Positions 23,225 through 31,481 of a stretch of 33,781 nt of DNA are shown here, in pieces (position 1 is the stretch's first letter; every line of letters starts with the position of its first letter). The notes below the pieces were generated by a model. It searched no databases. It was not told the origin of the DNA and was given only the letters and a program-made list of their open reading frames with translations. The stretch is from the NCBI GenBank assembly GCA_964551925.1, contig CAZKFA010000020.1:1-33781 (forward strand). The letters are read 5' to 3'. The position numbers and the translations under genes are program-made. The DNA comes from CAZKFA01 sp964551925. GTDB taxonomy: Bacteria > Cyanobacteriota > Vampirovibrionia > LMEP-6097.

Positions 23225-23533
23225 AATACGATATAATTATACCCCTTACTGCCATTTTAGCCGCTATTTTATGGTAGCACTCGGCATTTTATCGGGTTGT
23301 GTTGGGACTAATTCTTACGTTGAATAATATTTAATAATGTCGCAGAGGAAGAATCACCTTTAAATTTTGCTTTGATAAGCTTGATCAACTTAGCAATTGA
23401 CCCTTGTCTGCTTAAGCGATGGGAATTGTCGCGTATTCTCTCTGATAACACGGTCTGTCTCGTAGAGCAACATATGTCCTCATTGTAACTTATCTTCAGC
23501 TAAATTTGTTTACCAGTGATAGAATAAGCAGTT
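23225..23533. other. 309-base stretch with no confident gene
   Basis: It lies between the divergent ATPase and ychF genes. It contains the ATPase promoter at one end and an extended -10 TGATAGAAT for ychF at the other (23517-23525). Between them the only notable coding signal is a 63-codon open stretch on the minus strand (23308-23499), described separately. Confidence 0.6.
23308..23451 (-). pseudogene. Possible gene remnant or small ORF
   Basis: The minus-strand frame is open from 23499 to a TAG at 23308. A GTG at 23451 would give 47 residues beginning MLSERIRDNSHRLSRQG and ending LLNIIQRKN. The sequence looks protein-like (amphipathic Lys/Ile/Leu helix, then KGDSSSATLLN). The tail loosely recalls the GatB/YqeY C-terminus, where a helix is followed by KGxANPxLVNxLLxK. 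There is no ATG, no Shine-Dalgarno and no upstream domain, so it could be a decayed remnant or chance. Confidence 0.2.
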
Positions 23534-24631
23534 GTGTTAAAAGTAGGAATAGTAGGATTACCAAACGTCGGCAAATCGACCTTGTTTAATGCTTTGTCGA
23601 ATAATTATATCGCCGAAGCCGCTAACTATCCCTTTTGTACTATTGAACCAAACTCAGCAATAGTAAACGTCCCTGATGATAGGTTATATGTTTTGCAAAA
23701 ATTCGTCAGCACCAATGTTGTAGTGCCAGCAGCTATTGAGTTTGTCGATATCGCGGGACTGGTGAAGGGAGCAAGTAAGGGAGAGGGTTTGGGCAACAAG
23801 TTCTTAGCTACCATCCGCGAGACTGATCTTATAGTACATGTAGTAAGAGCATTTGAAGATACTAATGTGATTCACGTGAGTGGCAAAATAGATCCACTTG
23901 ATGATATCGAAACTATCAACACTGAGTTGATTCTTGCTGACCTAGAACAAGTCCAGAAGTCACGTGAAAGATTAGGCAAAAGAGTTCGCAGTAATGATAA
24001 AGAAGCTATCGCTGTTGATGCTGTGCTAGCAAAAATTCAACCTTTACTAGAAGATGGCAAAGCGGCTCGCCTAGCAGGTCTCAAGGATGAAGAAATCTTT
24101 GCTATTAAATCTTACGGATTAATTAGTTTGAAAAAAATTATCTACGCAGCTAATGTTGCTGAAGCAGATATGGCTGCGGGCACTAATGAATTTGTTGAAC
24201 AAATTACAAAATATGCAGCGAGCGAAGGCGCTGGCGTAGTTGTGATCTCGGCAGCGGCTGAAGCTCAGTTGGTAGGCATGTCGCAAGCAGAGAAAACTGA
24301 ATTCTTGCAAGAGCTTGGTGTTAAAGAAGCGGGTCTCAATAAATTAATTCGTCAGGCTTATGATCTACTAGGATTGCGGACTTATTTCACCGCTGGTGAG
24401 AAAGAAGTTCATGCCTGGACTATTCATGCTGGCGACAAGGCTCCTAGAGCAGCTGGTGTAATACATACCGATTTTGAGAAGGGCTTTGTTAAGGCAGAAA
24501 CTATTAGCTATGAGGATTTTACGCTTTGTGGCAGTAGAGCCAAGGCTCGCGACACCGGCAAAGCCCGTCAAGAAGGCAAAGAATATGAAGTCAAAGATGG
24601 GGATGTCATTGAGTTTAAATTTACCAGCTAG
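23534..24631 (+). CDS. ychF: Obg-like ATPase YchF/OLA1
   Basis: A ribosome-associated P-loop ATPase involved in translation and stress responses. The 365-residue protein has G1 GLPNVGKST (8-16), the G2/G3 region FVDIAGLVKGASKGEGLGN, and NVAE in place of the NKxD base-recognition motif, which is why the family prefers ATP. A helical insert follows, and the C-terminal TGS domain has LRTYFTAGEKEVHAWTI, HTDFEKGFVKAE and KDGDVIEFKF. The start is GTG at 23534. TAGAAT (23520-23525), extended by TG, ends 8 bases upstream, so the message is probably leaderless. Confidence 0.96.
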   Translation: MLKVGIVGLPNVGKSTLFNALSNNYIAEAANYPFCTIEPNSAIVNVPDDRLYVLQKFVSTNVVVPAAIEFVDIAGLVKGASKGEGLGNKFLATIRETDLIVHVVRAFEDTNVIHVSGKIDPLDDIETINTELILADLEQVQKSRERLGKRVRSNDKEAIAVDAVLAKIQPLLEDGKAARLAGLKDEEIFAIKSYGLISLKKIIYAANVAEADMAAGTNEFVEQITKYAASEGAGVVVISAAAEAQLVGMSQAEKTEFLQELGVKEAGLNKLIRQAYDLLGLRTYFTAGEKEVHAWTIHAGDKAPRAAGVIHTDFEKGFVKAETISYEDFTLCGSRAKARDTGKARQEGKEYEVKDGDVIEFKFTS

Positions 24632-24685
24632 ATTTATTGTGAAATTACTCATGCTGGGTGTTATTTAGTGTAAGATATTATAATT

Positions 24686-25566
24686 ATGTCAAATCTAAGC
24701 CTTGATCGTCGTAGCTTTTTATCCGGATTAGGGGCATCAGCATTAGCAACTATAGCTGGGCCACTTGCTGCACAAACTCCCGTTCCTGGAGAAATAATAG
24801 AAACCAAAAAACCTAAAAAAATTAAGCCACCAAAAGAAGATGAATTACACAAAAAATTAGCTCCCGAACAAACTGTTGCTGCTGAGTTCAATGATAATTT
24901 ATTGGATACTGATGGTAGGATGCGATCTATAGATAGCACAACTCAGAATCAAATTCAAGCTATACAACCTACAGTACCAAGCTTCCAAGAAACTCTGAAT
25001 CACGTCAGTAGTTGCGGAGTAGATTTAAATGGTCTGTCTTTTAACCCAGCTACACTGAGAACTCAAGTAACTGGAACCAGACAATGTTTTGTAATCACAG
25101 GGAATCCAAGAGTAGGCAATGCAATTGCTAGAACCAATTCCCTAGGTGGTTTGATGCAAGCTCTAAATTTATATAGTAATTCTTTTACTGTAGTTGACTA
25201 CAATTCTGATCGCAAAGCTGATTTTACGCATTGGTCTGTTAAGCCAGGACCACACAATATTATGCCTCACATGTCAATGGTAAGATCAAATAGAGAAAAT
25301 CAACTAGCTGCTGTCCTACTTTGTTCAATGAAAAATCTGGTTGAATCTGTAGCAATAACTGAGAAGGGAGAATTTATCATTAGAGCTCAACCTGATAGAA
25401 AAGCAGCCTTAGAAAAAACTATCGAGGTATTAGGACATAGTAACCCAATAGTTACCACTCCTGGTCAAATTGGCATTGTTTGGATTGCTGCTGGTGAAGA
25501 GAAAGAACAACCAGGATTTTTGGGGACCTTAGGCAGGGGCGGAGGCTCTTTTACCTTTAGATGGAG
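24686..25566 (+). CDS. Tat-exported protein of unknown function, truncated by a gap
   Basis: The N-terminus LDRRSFLSGLGASALATIAGPLAAQ is a twin-arginine signal peptide, so a folded protein is probably exported by TatABC. A Lys/Pro-rich linker (ETKKPKKIKPPKEDE) follows. The mature part has two Cys (SSCGVDLNG and RQCFVITGNP) and stretches such as NAIARTNSLGGLMQALNLYSNSFTVVDYNS. No family is recognised. The frame enters a scaffold gap at 25567 at about residue 293. Reading through the N into the peptidase beyond is an artefact, because the two sides belong to unrelated families. TATAAT (24679-24684) ends one base before the ATG. Confidence 0.75.
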
Positions 25567-25666
25567 NNNNNNNNNNNNNNNNNNNNNNNNNNNNNNNNNN
25601 NNNNNNNNNNNNNNNNNNNNNNNNNNNNNNNNNNNNNNNNNNNNNNNNNNNNNNNNNNNNNNNNNN
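25567..25666. other. Scaffold gap (100 N)
   Basis: Exactly 100 N. It hides the 3' end of the Tat-exported protein gene and the 5' end of the peptidase gene. The reading frames on the two sides agree only by chance. Confidence 0.98.
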
Positions 25667-26191
25667 AAGGGTGCCAAAAATATTCGCCTCAAAGTCGCTC
25701 AGCATAGTGGCTTGAAAGTTTCACTGCCTTTTTTTGTATCTTACGATGAGGCGATGAGGTTCCTTATTAGTAAGCGGCTTTGGGTACAAGAGCAGCTAAA
25801 GGCTTTTCGTGGGGTTACTTATAATAAAGAAGCTCTATTGGCTCGTAACTTGATCAAAGCCATAACTGATCACGCTCTAAGATTCAATGCTCATCAGTAT
25901 TTGCCAAATCGACTTGCAGAATTAGCTAGCAAACATAATCTCAAATACCGCCGAGTCTTTATCCGCAACAATAGAACACGCTGGGGTAGCTGTTCATCGG
26001 TCAATAACATCAATCTTTGCATTCAACTCATGCGCTTGCCAGGAGAATTAATAGATTACGTAATATTACATGAACTAGCCCACACCATACACAAAAACCA
26101 CTCTGTCAAATTCTGGGCTTATTTATCAGAACTCTTGGGACAAGACGCTAAGAGCATAGATAAAGGCTTAAAACAATATAAGTTATACTAA
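25667..26191 (+). CDS. YgjP-type (DUF45/M48-like) metallopeptidase, 5' end missing
   Basis: The C-terminal 174 residues of a zinc peptidase of the YgjP/WLM-like group. The zinc motif HELAHTIHKNHS (HExxH with a downstream His) is preceded by the diagnostic RRVFIRNNRTRWGSCSSVNNINL and by LPGELIDYVILHE. The segment KNIRLKVAQHSGLKVSLPFFVSYDEAMRFLISKRLWVQEQL is the typical N-terminal part of the family, so only a short piece, perhaps 20-40 residues, is lost in the gap. Cellular substrate unknown. The DUF5674 gene follows after 4 bases, so co-transcription is likely. Confidence 0.88.
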   Translation, partial: KGAKNIRLKVAQHSGLKVSLPFFVSYDEAMRFLISKRLWVQEQLKAFRGVTYNKEALLARNLIKAITDHALRFNAHQYLPNRLAELASKHNLKYRRVFIRNNRTRWGSCSSVNNINLCIQLMRLPGELIDYVILHELAHTIHKNHSVKFWAYLSELLGQDAKSIDKGLKQYKLY

Positions 26192-26195
26192 TACT

Positions 26196-26546
26196 ATGTT
26201 CTCCAATATATTAATAGATAAACCTATTAAGCTCTCTGAACTCAAATCAATCTCTGAACAGGGTTATGGCTTTATGGTTAAAGCTGTTGTAGATATTAAG
26301 AAAAAAGTTATGGTCATTGGAGCTGAATTACACGTTGATGAAGAAGCTTATCTACTGGATTCTGGATCTGAGCAAGCTAATCTTTGGGGTATAAATATTT
26401 TCCCAGATAAAATTAGAAGCGAATGGATTCAATTTGATTCTATGATCAATATTAGACCTACGCAGAATAATAAAAGTAGATCAGTTGAAGACCAAGAACT
26501 ACAAAAACAAATAGCCAAAATAATTGATCAATTGGTGTCTCAATAA
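26196..26546 (+). CDS. DUF5674 family protein
   Basis: A 116-residue protein that matches the small DUF5674 family over its length: KPIKLSELKSISEQGYGFMVKAVVDI, GAELHVDEEAYLLDSGSEQANLWGINIFP and EWIQFDSMINIRPTQNNKSRSVEDQEL. The function is unknown. The stop and the next gene's ATG overlap (TAATG), so the two are translated together. Confidence 0.85.
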   Translation: MFSNILIDKPIKLSELKSISEQGYGFMVKAVVDIKKKVMVIGAELHVDEEAYLLDSGSEQANLWGINIFPDKIRSEWIQFDSMINIRPTQNNKSRSVEDQELQKQIAKIIDQLVSQ

Positions 26547-26890
26547 TGGACTATAAACCTCTCAATATAGATAAAACAAGATGGTATCAATTTAGCCTTG
26601 CTGAACAGTTGGGCAATATTGGTAGTGAAGTAGACAGATACGTTAATCTACAAAGTGTCGATAAAAACTATGCTCTACATTCTTTATATCGCGCTATTGA
26701 CTTGATTGATATCACTAAATCCGATCCCCGCTGGCAGGGTTCTCGACGGAGAGAACTTGGGCGCGTCAAAGAACTACTCTGCGACTGTACTTTAGGCGAT
26801 AATATTTACAAAACACCTATAAATTACCTACAAAACTATTTTATGGACTTTGCATTAGTAGTACAAACAAGAAAAGTCCTCAAAACTTAG
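26546..26890 (+). CDS. Conserved small helical protein of unknown function
   Basis: A 114-residue, mostly helical protein. The motif WYQFSLAEQLGNIGSEVDR, followed by a YRAIDLIDITKSDPRW segment and RRRELGRVKELLC, is a pattern I recall from small uncharacterised proteins in many bacteria, including candidate phyla. No catalytic motif is visible. It overlaps the DUF5674 gene by one base, and the pairing suggests a shared role. Confidence 0.78.
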   Translation: MDYKPLNIDKTRWYQFSLAEQLGNIGSEVDRYVNLQSVDKNYALHSLYRAIDLIDITKSDPRWQGSRRRELGRVKELLCDCTLGDNIYKTPINYLQNYFMDFALVVQTRKVLKT

Positions 26891-26923
26891 TCAAAACTTT
26901 AGTTTTATAAAAATTATTTAAGC

Positions 26924-26929
26924 TAGAAT
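26924..26929 (+). promoter_or_regulatory. -10 element of typA
   Basis: TAGAAT ends 10 bases before the GTG start of typA, with no Shine-Dalgarno. The implied leader is about 3 bases. It allows typA to be transcribed separately from the small genes upstream. Confidence 0.4.
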
Positions 26930-26939
26930 TGCGCTTGCA

Positions 26940-28775
26940 GTGTCACAGATAGATACGATTCGCAACATCGCCATAATCGCCCACGTCGATCATGGTAAGA
27001 CCACGTTGTTAGACGCTATTCTCGAGCAAACTGGTTGCTTTGCTACTTACAAAGGGCATGATACTTGCGTAATGGACTCTAATCCTCTTGAGCGCGAGCG
27101 CGGAATTACTATTCTCGCAAAAAATACTTCTATTAAATACAACAATTACACCATCAATATAGTTGATACTCCGGGTCACTCAGATTTTGGTGGTGAAGTC
27201 GAGCGTGTTCTAGGTATGGTGCAAGGTTGCCTACTATTAGTAGATGCTTTTGAAGGACCAATGCCACAAACTCGTTTTGTCTTGGGCAAAGCTTTTGCAC
27301 AGGGCTTGAAGCCTATCGTAGTTATCAATAAAGTTGATAAAGCAAATGCAGATGCTGCCAGAGTGATGGATGAAATCTATTCTTTATTTATCGACCTTGG
27401 CGCTGATGACTCACAAATTGATGTCCCAATAATTTTTGCTTCTGGGGTTAATGGTGTTGCTAATCCTGATTTAGAGACTGCTCTCAAAAAATTAGCCGCT
27501 GGCGAGAAAGAAGTTTCGCCTTTATTAGATACTGTCATAGAAAGCGTTCCAGCGCCTAGTGGTATCACTGAAGAGCCTTTCTTATTCCAGACAGTAAGTC
27601 TTGATGCTAATGATTACCTCGGCAGAATGTTAGTAGGTAGGGTACTTAATGGTCGCGTCAAAGTCAATGAGCAAGTAAATCTTATTGAAGCTCAGACCGG
27701 TAAAGTTACCAGAAAGAAAATTGCTCGTATATATGGCTTCCATGGTCTAGAAAAAGTAGAATTACAAGAAGCAACTACGGGTATGATTGTAATCTTAGCT
27801 GGCTTACCAGAAGGTAATATTGGAGATACAGTCTGTGACCTCAATAGAACAGAAGCTCTTCCAGCAATTAAAGTTGATGAACCAACTCTAGAGATGGTCT
27901 TTTCGGTTAATGACAGTCCATTTGCTGGTCTTGAAGGTAAATTTGTTACCTCTCGCCAAGTAAAAGAACGCCTAGAGAAAGAATTAGAAACAAATGTTGC
28001 ACTAAAAGTAACACCAACTGACAGAACTGATAGTTTCCAGGTGGCTGGACGCGGTGAATTACATCTTGGTATATTGCTAGAAACCATGCGTAGAGAAGGT
28101 TATGAGCTGCAAGTTTCTAAGCCTCAAGTTATTATCAAAGAAATCAATGGTGTTAAACACGAACCTTTTGAAGAATTAGTGCTTGATGTTGATCACGAAG
28201 ATTCTGGTGCTTGCATCGATGTTCTTAACAGACGTCGTGGTGAGATGACTTACATCCACTCTAGTTCAGGTAGAACAATAATCAAGTTCAATATTCCAAC
28301 CCGCGGGCTAATTGGCTTCGCTAATGATTTCGTACGCCTAACTAAAGGAACTGGTGTATTAAATCATTCATTCCTTGACTACAAGCCTTATGCTGGCGAG
28401 ATTTCACGCCTCAGACCTGGTGTCTTAGTTAATTTAGAGAATGGTGTTGCTACTTCCTATGCTCTAGAACAGTTCAGCGATAGAGGATTGTCTTTCGTAG
28501 AACCAGGGACCAAAATCTACAAAGGCATGATAGTCGGTGAGTCTAATCGTCCTCAGGATATAGAATTGAACCTAACAAAAGAGAAGGCTCTGACTAATAT
28601 GAGAGCTGCTGGCTCAGATGATTTGGTGCAATTAAAAGTACCACGCAAAATTATTCTCGAAGAAGCTTTGGTCTATATCAATGAAGACGAACTAGTAGAA
28701 ATAACTCCACAAAGCGTTCGTTTACGCAAACGCTTACTAGACGGTAAAGCTCGCAAGCGCGATTCAAAAGTTTAA
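26940..28775 (+). CDS. typA: Ribosome-associated GTPase TypA/BipA
   Basis: A translational GTPase that acts on ribosomes in assembly and stress, including low temperature. The 611-residue length is typical. GTPase motifs: AHVDHGKTT (about 14-22), RGITILAKN, DTPGHSDFGGE, INKVDKANAD. Domain II follows, then the EF-G-like domain with GRGELHLGILLETMRREGYE. The BipA-specific C-terminal domain carries RPGVLVNLENGVATSYALEQFSDRG and GMIVGES, with a Lys/Arg-rich end. The start is GTG at 26940. Confidence 0.96.
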   Translation: MSQIDTIRNIAIIAHVDHGKTTLLDAILEQTGCFATYKGHDTCVMDSNPLERERGITILAKNTSIKYNNYTINIVDTPGHSDFGGEVERVLGMVQGCLLLVDAFEGPMPQTRFVLGKAFAQGLKPIVVINKVDKANADAARVMDEIYSLFIDLGADDSQIDVPIIFASGVNGVANPDLETALKKLAAGEKEVSPLLDTVIESVPAPSGITEEPFLFQTVSLDANDYLGRMLVGRVLNGRVKVNEQVNLIEAQTGKVTRKKIARIYGFHGLEKVELQEATTGMIVILAGLPEGNIGDTVCDLNRTEALPAIKVDEPTLEMVFSVNDSPFAGLEGKFVTSRQVKERLEKELETNVALKVTPTDRTDSFQVAGRGELHLGILLETMRREGYELQVSKPQVIIKEINGVKHEPFEELVLDVDHEDSGACIDVLNRRRGEMTYIHSSSGRTIIKFNIPTRGLIGFANDFVRLTKGTGVLNHSFLDYKPYAGEISRLRPGVLVNLENGVATSYALEQFSDRGLSFVEPGTKIYKGMIVGESNRPQDIELNLTKEKALTNMRAAGSDDLVQLKVPRKIILEEALVYINEDELVEITPQSVRLRKRLLDGKARKRDSKV

Positions 28776-28823
28776 TATCAAAGACAAGTAGAAAATAACT
28801 TTATATAATTTACGGAGTAAGGA

Positions 28824-29042
28824 GTGTGTGTGTTTTTAGAACCATTGATTCAAGTCAATAAGTTTTTGTATTTGCAAAATCTTAAATTGATGCTTTATTT
28901 ATATCGCTGGGGCTTCAAATCCCTAAGTCTACACGTTAATAATTTTGAAGGCGATAAGGAACTAATAGCTAAACTTATTGCGCAGAGATATCAAGCCGAG
29001 ACAAAGCAACCAGACGACTATAAGGTCAAGATCATCGAATAA
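28824..29042 (+). CDS. Small hypothetical protein
   Basis: A 72-residue frame, unrecognised. It has a hydrophobic N-terminal half (VNKFLYLQNLKLMLYLYRWGF) and a charged C-terminus. Two GTG starts fit: 28824 behind CGGAG (28813-28817) and 28830 behind AAGGAG (28819-28824). A TATAAT (28804-28809) upstream gives a normal leader of about 10-15 bases. It follows typA by 48 bases and its end overlaps the convergent polymerase gene by 11 bases. The Shine-Dalgarno and promoter make it a credible gene. Confidence 0.6.
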   Translation: MCVFLEPLIQVNKFLYLQNLKLMLYLYRWGFKSLSLHVNNFEGDKELIAKLIAQRYQAETKQPDDYKVKIIE

Positions 29043-29991
29043 TTTTACAGTGCTTAATTAATTTAGTCATAAGCAACATGAACAGAAATATCGTTAGCAC
29101 CTCGGTGTCGCCCCACCAATTCTCAAACAAACCTTCTGTACTAATAGCAAGGTAAGCCAGAAATATGGGCAAACTTGTTTGATAAGAATAATAACCAGCA
29201 GCCACATAAAAGACAAACCAAAAAGCAAATCCAAGTAAGCCGGCTTCAACAAGTTTCTGTAAATAAATATTATGACTATGAGTTAGCACCTGATCTTGCT
29301 TCTTGCCAAGACAGAGATATGGCTCTGATTCTTGTTGTCCTAATATTCGAGAGTTGGACCATGCTTGGTAATTAAGCTGCCAGAGCGCGTAACGACAACG
29401 CATAGTCCTCGTTTGAAATAATTTATCAAAGGCAAGCACACGATGTAATTTAGTTGCCACTGTAGCTGACTTAAGACTAGCTATCCACAGAAAACCAAAA
29501 GCTAATAAAGTTATCGCGACGAGCCAGATCATTTTCTTTGGTTGACGCAACACATAAAATAGAGCGGCAACTAGCAGCCCAAGCCAAACGGCTAACTGTG
29601 ATAATAAAAGCAAAGCTATAAACTGCACAACTATAACAAGCTTCTTAAAGCGAAAGTCAATCAAGGTAAGGCTTATAAAAAAGCTCAGCAAAAGAACCCC
29701 ACTAGTCGTGTAGACTTGCTTTAATAAACCATAATGACCATGGAATAAAGGCACTGCTCCTATCGCCTGTAAAACAATTACCAAGCTAAGTACAGCGGAG
29801 CTGTAAATCAAAAATCTCGCTATATTAAGCGAGTTAAAAATCTTAGATGATGAGTCCTTATGAGTATCTAAAATATAAGCAAACCAAAACCATGGCAAAT
29901 AAGCACTAGTAAAGGTTCGCAGCCACTGCAAAATAGCTTCACTAATAAGCTCAGTCTCTGCATGGGCTACAAGATATAAGACTGTGCGCAA
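29032..29991 (-). CDS. O-antigen ligase/polymerase-like membrane protein, 5' end missing
   Basis: At least nine hydrophobic segments in 319 residues. A long outside loop between the late helices ends in THSHNIYLQKLVEAGLLG, the mark of the WaaL/Wzy (O-antigen ligase) superfamily. The His of HSHN is the conserved functional residue. Arginines nearby (RTMRCRYALW) also fit. The protein probably polymerises or attaches an undecaprenyl-linked surface glycan. The frame runs into the scaffold gap at 29992. The TTG at 29991 is only the edge, so the real start and probably 1-3 more helices are lost. Its 3' end overlaps the small gene opposite. Confidence 0.85.
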   Translation of the reverse strand: MRTVLYLVAHAETELISEAILQWLRTFTSAYLPWFWFAYILDTHKDSSSKIFNSLNIARFLIYSSAVLSLVIVLQAIGAVPLFHGHYGLLKQVYTTSGVLLLSFFISLTLIDFRFKKLVIVVQFIALLLLSQLAVWLGLLVAALFYVLRQPKKMIWLVAITLLAFGFLWIASLKSATVATKLHRVLAFDKLFQTRTMRCRYALWQLNYQAWSNSRILGQQESEPYLCLGKKQDQVLTHSHNIYLQKLVEAGLLGFAFWFVFYVAAGYYSYQTSLPIFLAYLAISTEGLFENWWGDTEVLTIFLFMLLMTKLIKHCKIIR

Positions 29992-30091
29992 NNNNNNNNN
30001 NNNNNNNNNNNNNNNNNNNNNNNNNNNNNNNNNNNNNNNNNNNNNNNNNNNNNNNNNNNNNNNNNNNNNNNNNNNNNNNNNNNNNNNNNNN
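29992..30091. other. Scaffold gap (100 N)
   Basis: Exactly 100 N between ftsZ and the polymerase-like gene, both on the minus strand. It hides the start of the latter. Confidence 0.98.
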
Positions 30092-30117
30092 GCCTAGTTA
30101 TTCTCGGCTGGAAGATC

Positions 30118-31392
30118 CTACTTCTTCACTCTAAGGAAACTTGGCAAATCAACTGAAGCTTCTTTGAAACCAGCTCCTAGATTAGAAGTTACAGTTCTTG
30201 CCTCGTTACGAACCTTCATTTCTGTGTTTTGCTCAACTTTCTCTTCTTGGTAAAGTTTTTGACTAGTTTCTTTTTCCACCGCGTCAGGGCTGCGACTGGG
30301 AGTAGAGAAAAATAAATTGTTTGGCTTAGCTAAAGTTGCCTTAGCTCCTGCTGCCACTCCTGGACGAGAGTTACCAAAATTTAAATAGAAAGGATTTTTG
30401 TCCTTAGCACTGCTAAACGAAGTTTTAGCTTCTGGTTTCTCTGATGATTTGAATCCAGTTGCAATTACAGTGATTTGGATTTCGCCTTGCATCTTCTCAT
30501 CAATTACAGCACCAACGATAATGTTAGCGTCTTCGTTAACCTCGTCATAGATTGACTCAGCAGCTTCATTAACTTCATGTAAGGTCAAATCATGTCCACC
30601 AGTAACATTGAAAATGATACCAGTAGCGCCAGTGATGCGATCTTCAAGTAATGGAGAGTTGATAGCTTGCTTAGCAGCACTAATTGCTCTACCTTCACCG
30701 CTCGCTCTACCCATACCCATAATGGCATTACCAGCAGAGTACATAACGCTCTTAATATCAGCAAAGTCAACGTTAATTAAACCAGGAACAGTGATGATAT
30801 CACTGATACCTTGTACACCTTGTAATAAAACATTATCAGCAAGCGCAAACGCATCTGTCATGCTGGTTTGACGTTGAGTAATCTCAAGCAAACGATCATT
30901 AGGAATAACGATTAAAGCGTCAACTTTTTCTTTAAGTAGCTTGATACCTTCTTCAGCAAGCTTCACGCGACGACGTCCCTCGAAGCTAAATGGCTTAGTT
31001 ACTACACCAACTGTAAGAATACCCATCTCTTTAGCAACATCAGCAATAACAGCCGAGCTACCAGTTCCAGTACCACCACCCATTCCGCAAGTAATAAAGA
31101 CCATATCAGAACCTTCGAGCGCTTTAGCAATAGCTTCTTTGCTTTCTTCAGCAGCAAGCTTACCTGTCTCAGGATTACCACCGGCACCAAGTCCACGAGT
31201 AATTTTTGAACCAAGTTGTAGTTTATTTGGGGTTTGTGATACTTCAAGAGCTTGTCTATCAGTATTAGCCACCCAGAACTCAATGTTAGTAAGCCCTCCA
31301 GCGATCATGCCATTTACAGCATTTGATCCTGCTCCACCTGATCCGATAACTTTTATATTAGCGCCTAGAATGTCTTGATTTTTATGATCCAT
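30118..31392 (-). CDS. ftsZ: Cell division protein FtsZ
   Basis: A tubulin-like GTPase that forms the division ring. The 424 residues include the N-terminal nucleotide-binding IKVIGSGGAGSNAVN, the tubulin signature GGGTGTG in CGMGGGTGTGSSAV (about 103-116), NDRLLEI, and the T7 synergy loop NVDFADIKSVM that completes GTP hydrolysis in the next subunit. A long variable linker (about 320-410) ends in the conserved C-terminal peptide DLPSFLRVKK, which binds FtsA/ZipA/SepF-type partners. It is not next to ftsA, ftsQ or mur genes. It has its own strong promoter and no Shine-Dalgarno. Confidence 0.97.
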   Translation of the reverse strand: MDHKNQDILGANIKVIGSGGAGSNAVNGMIAGGLTNIEFWVANTDRQALEVSQTPNKLQLGSKITRGLGAGGNPETGKLAAEESKEAIAKALEGSDMVFITCGMGGGTGTGSSAVIADVAKEMGILTVGVVTKPFSFEGRRRVKLAEEGIKLLKEKVDALIVIPNDRLLEITQRQTSMTDAFALADNVLLQGVQGISDIITVPGLINVDFADIKSVMYSAGNAIMGMGRASGEGRAISAAKQAINSPLLEDRITGATGIIFNVTGGHDLTLHEVNEAAESIYDEVNEDANIIVGAVIDEKMQGEIQITVIATGFKSSEKPEAKTSFSSAKDKNPFYLNFGNSRPGVAAGAKATLAKPNNLFFSTPSRSPDAVEKETSQKLYQEEKVEQNTEMKVRNEARTVTSNLGAGFKEASVDLPSFLRVKK

Positions 31393-31399
31393 AAGACCT

Positions 31400-31428
31400 A
31401 GAGTAATACTAGAATATTAAAGCGTCAA
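31400..31428 (-). promoter_or_regulatory. ftsZ promoter
   Basis: On the minus strand, a -35 TTGACG (31428-31423), a 17-base spacer and a -10 TACTCT (31405-31400), which ends 7 bases before the ATG. Transcription would start at or within two bases of the ATG, giving a leaderless ftsZ message. TATTAC at 31410-31405 is an alternative -10 with a 12-base spacer. Confidence 0.5.
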
Positions 31429-31481
31429 GGCTGAAAGATGGATATTTTTAAATAAAGTTCCAATTTCTCAATGAATTATTT

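Noticed and set aside
24686..26191. A single 501-residue protein across the N gap
   Set aside because: The N-terminal part is a Tat-exported protein and the C-terminal part a cytoplasmic-type YgjP peptidase. The joining depends on 100 placeholder bases keeping frame by chance.
30941..31378. 145-residue plus-strand frame opposite ftsZ
   Set aside because: A mirror of the ftsZ codon pattern: Pro/Ser/Ala-rich and without a promoter or Shine-Dalgarno. ftsZ is unambiguous.
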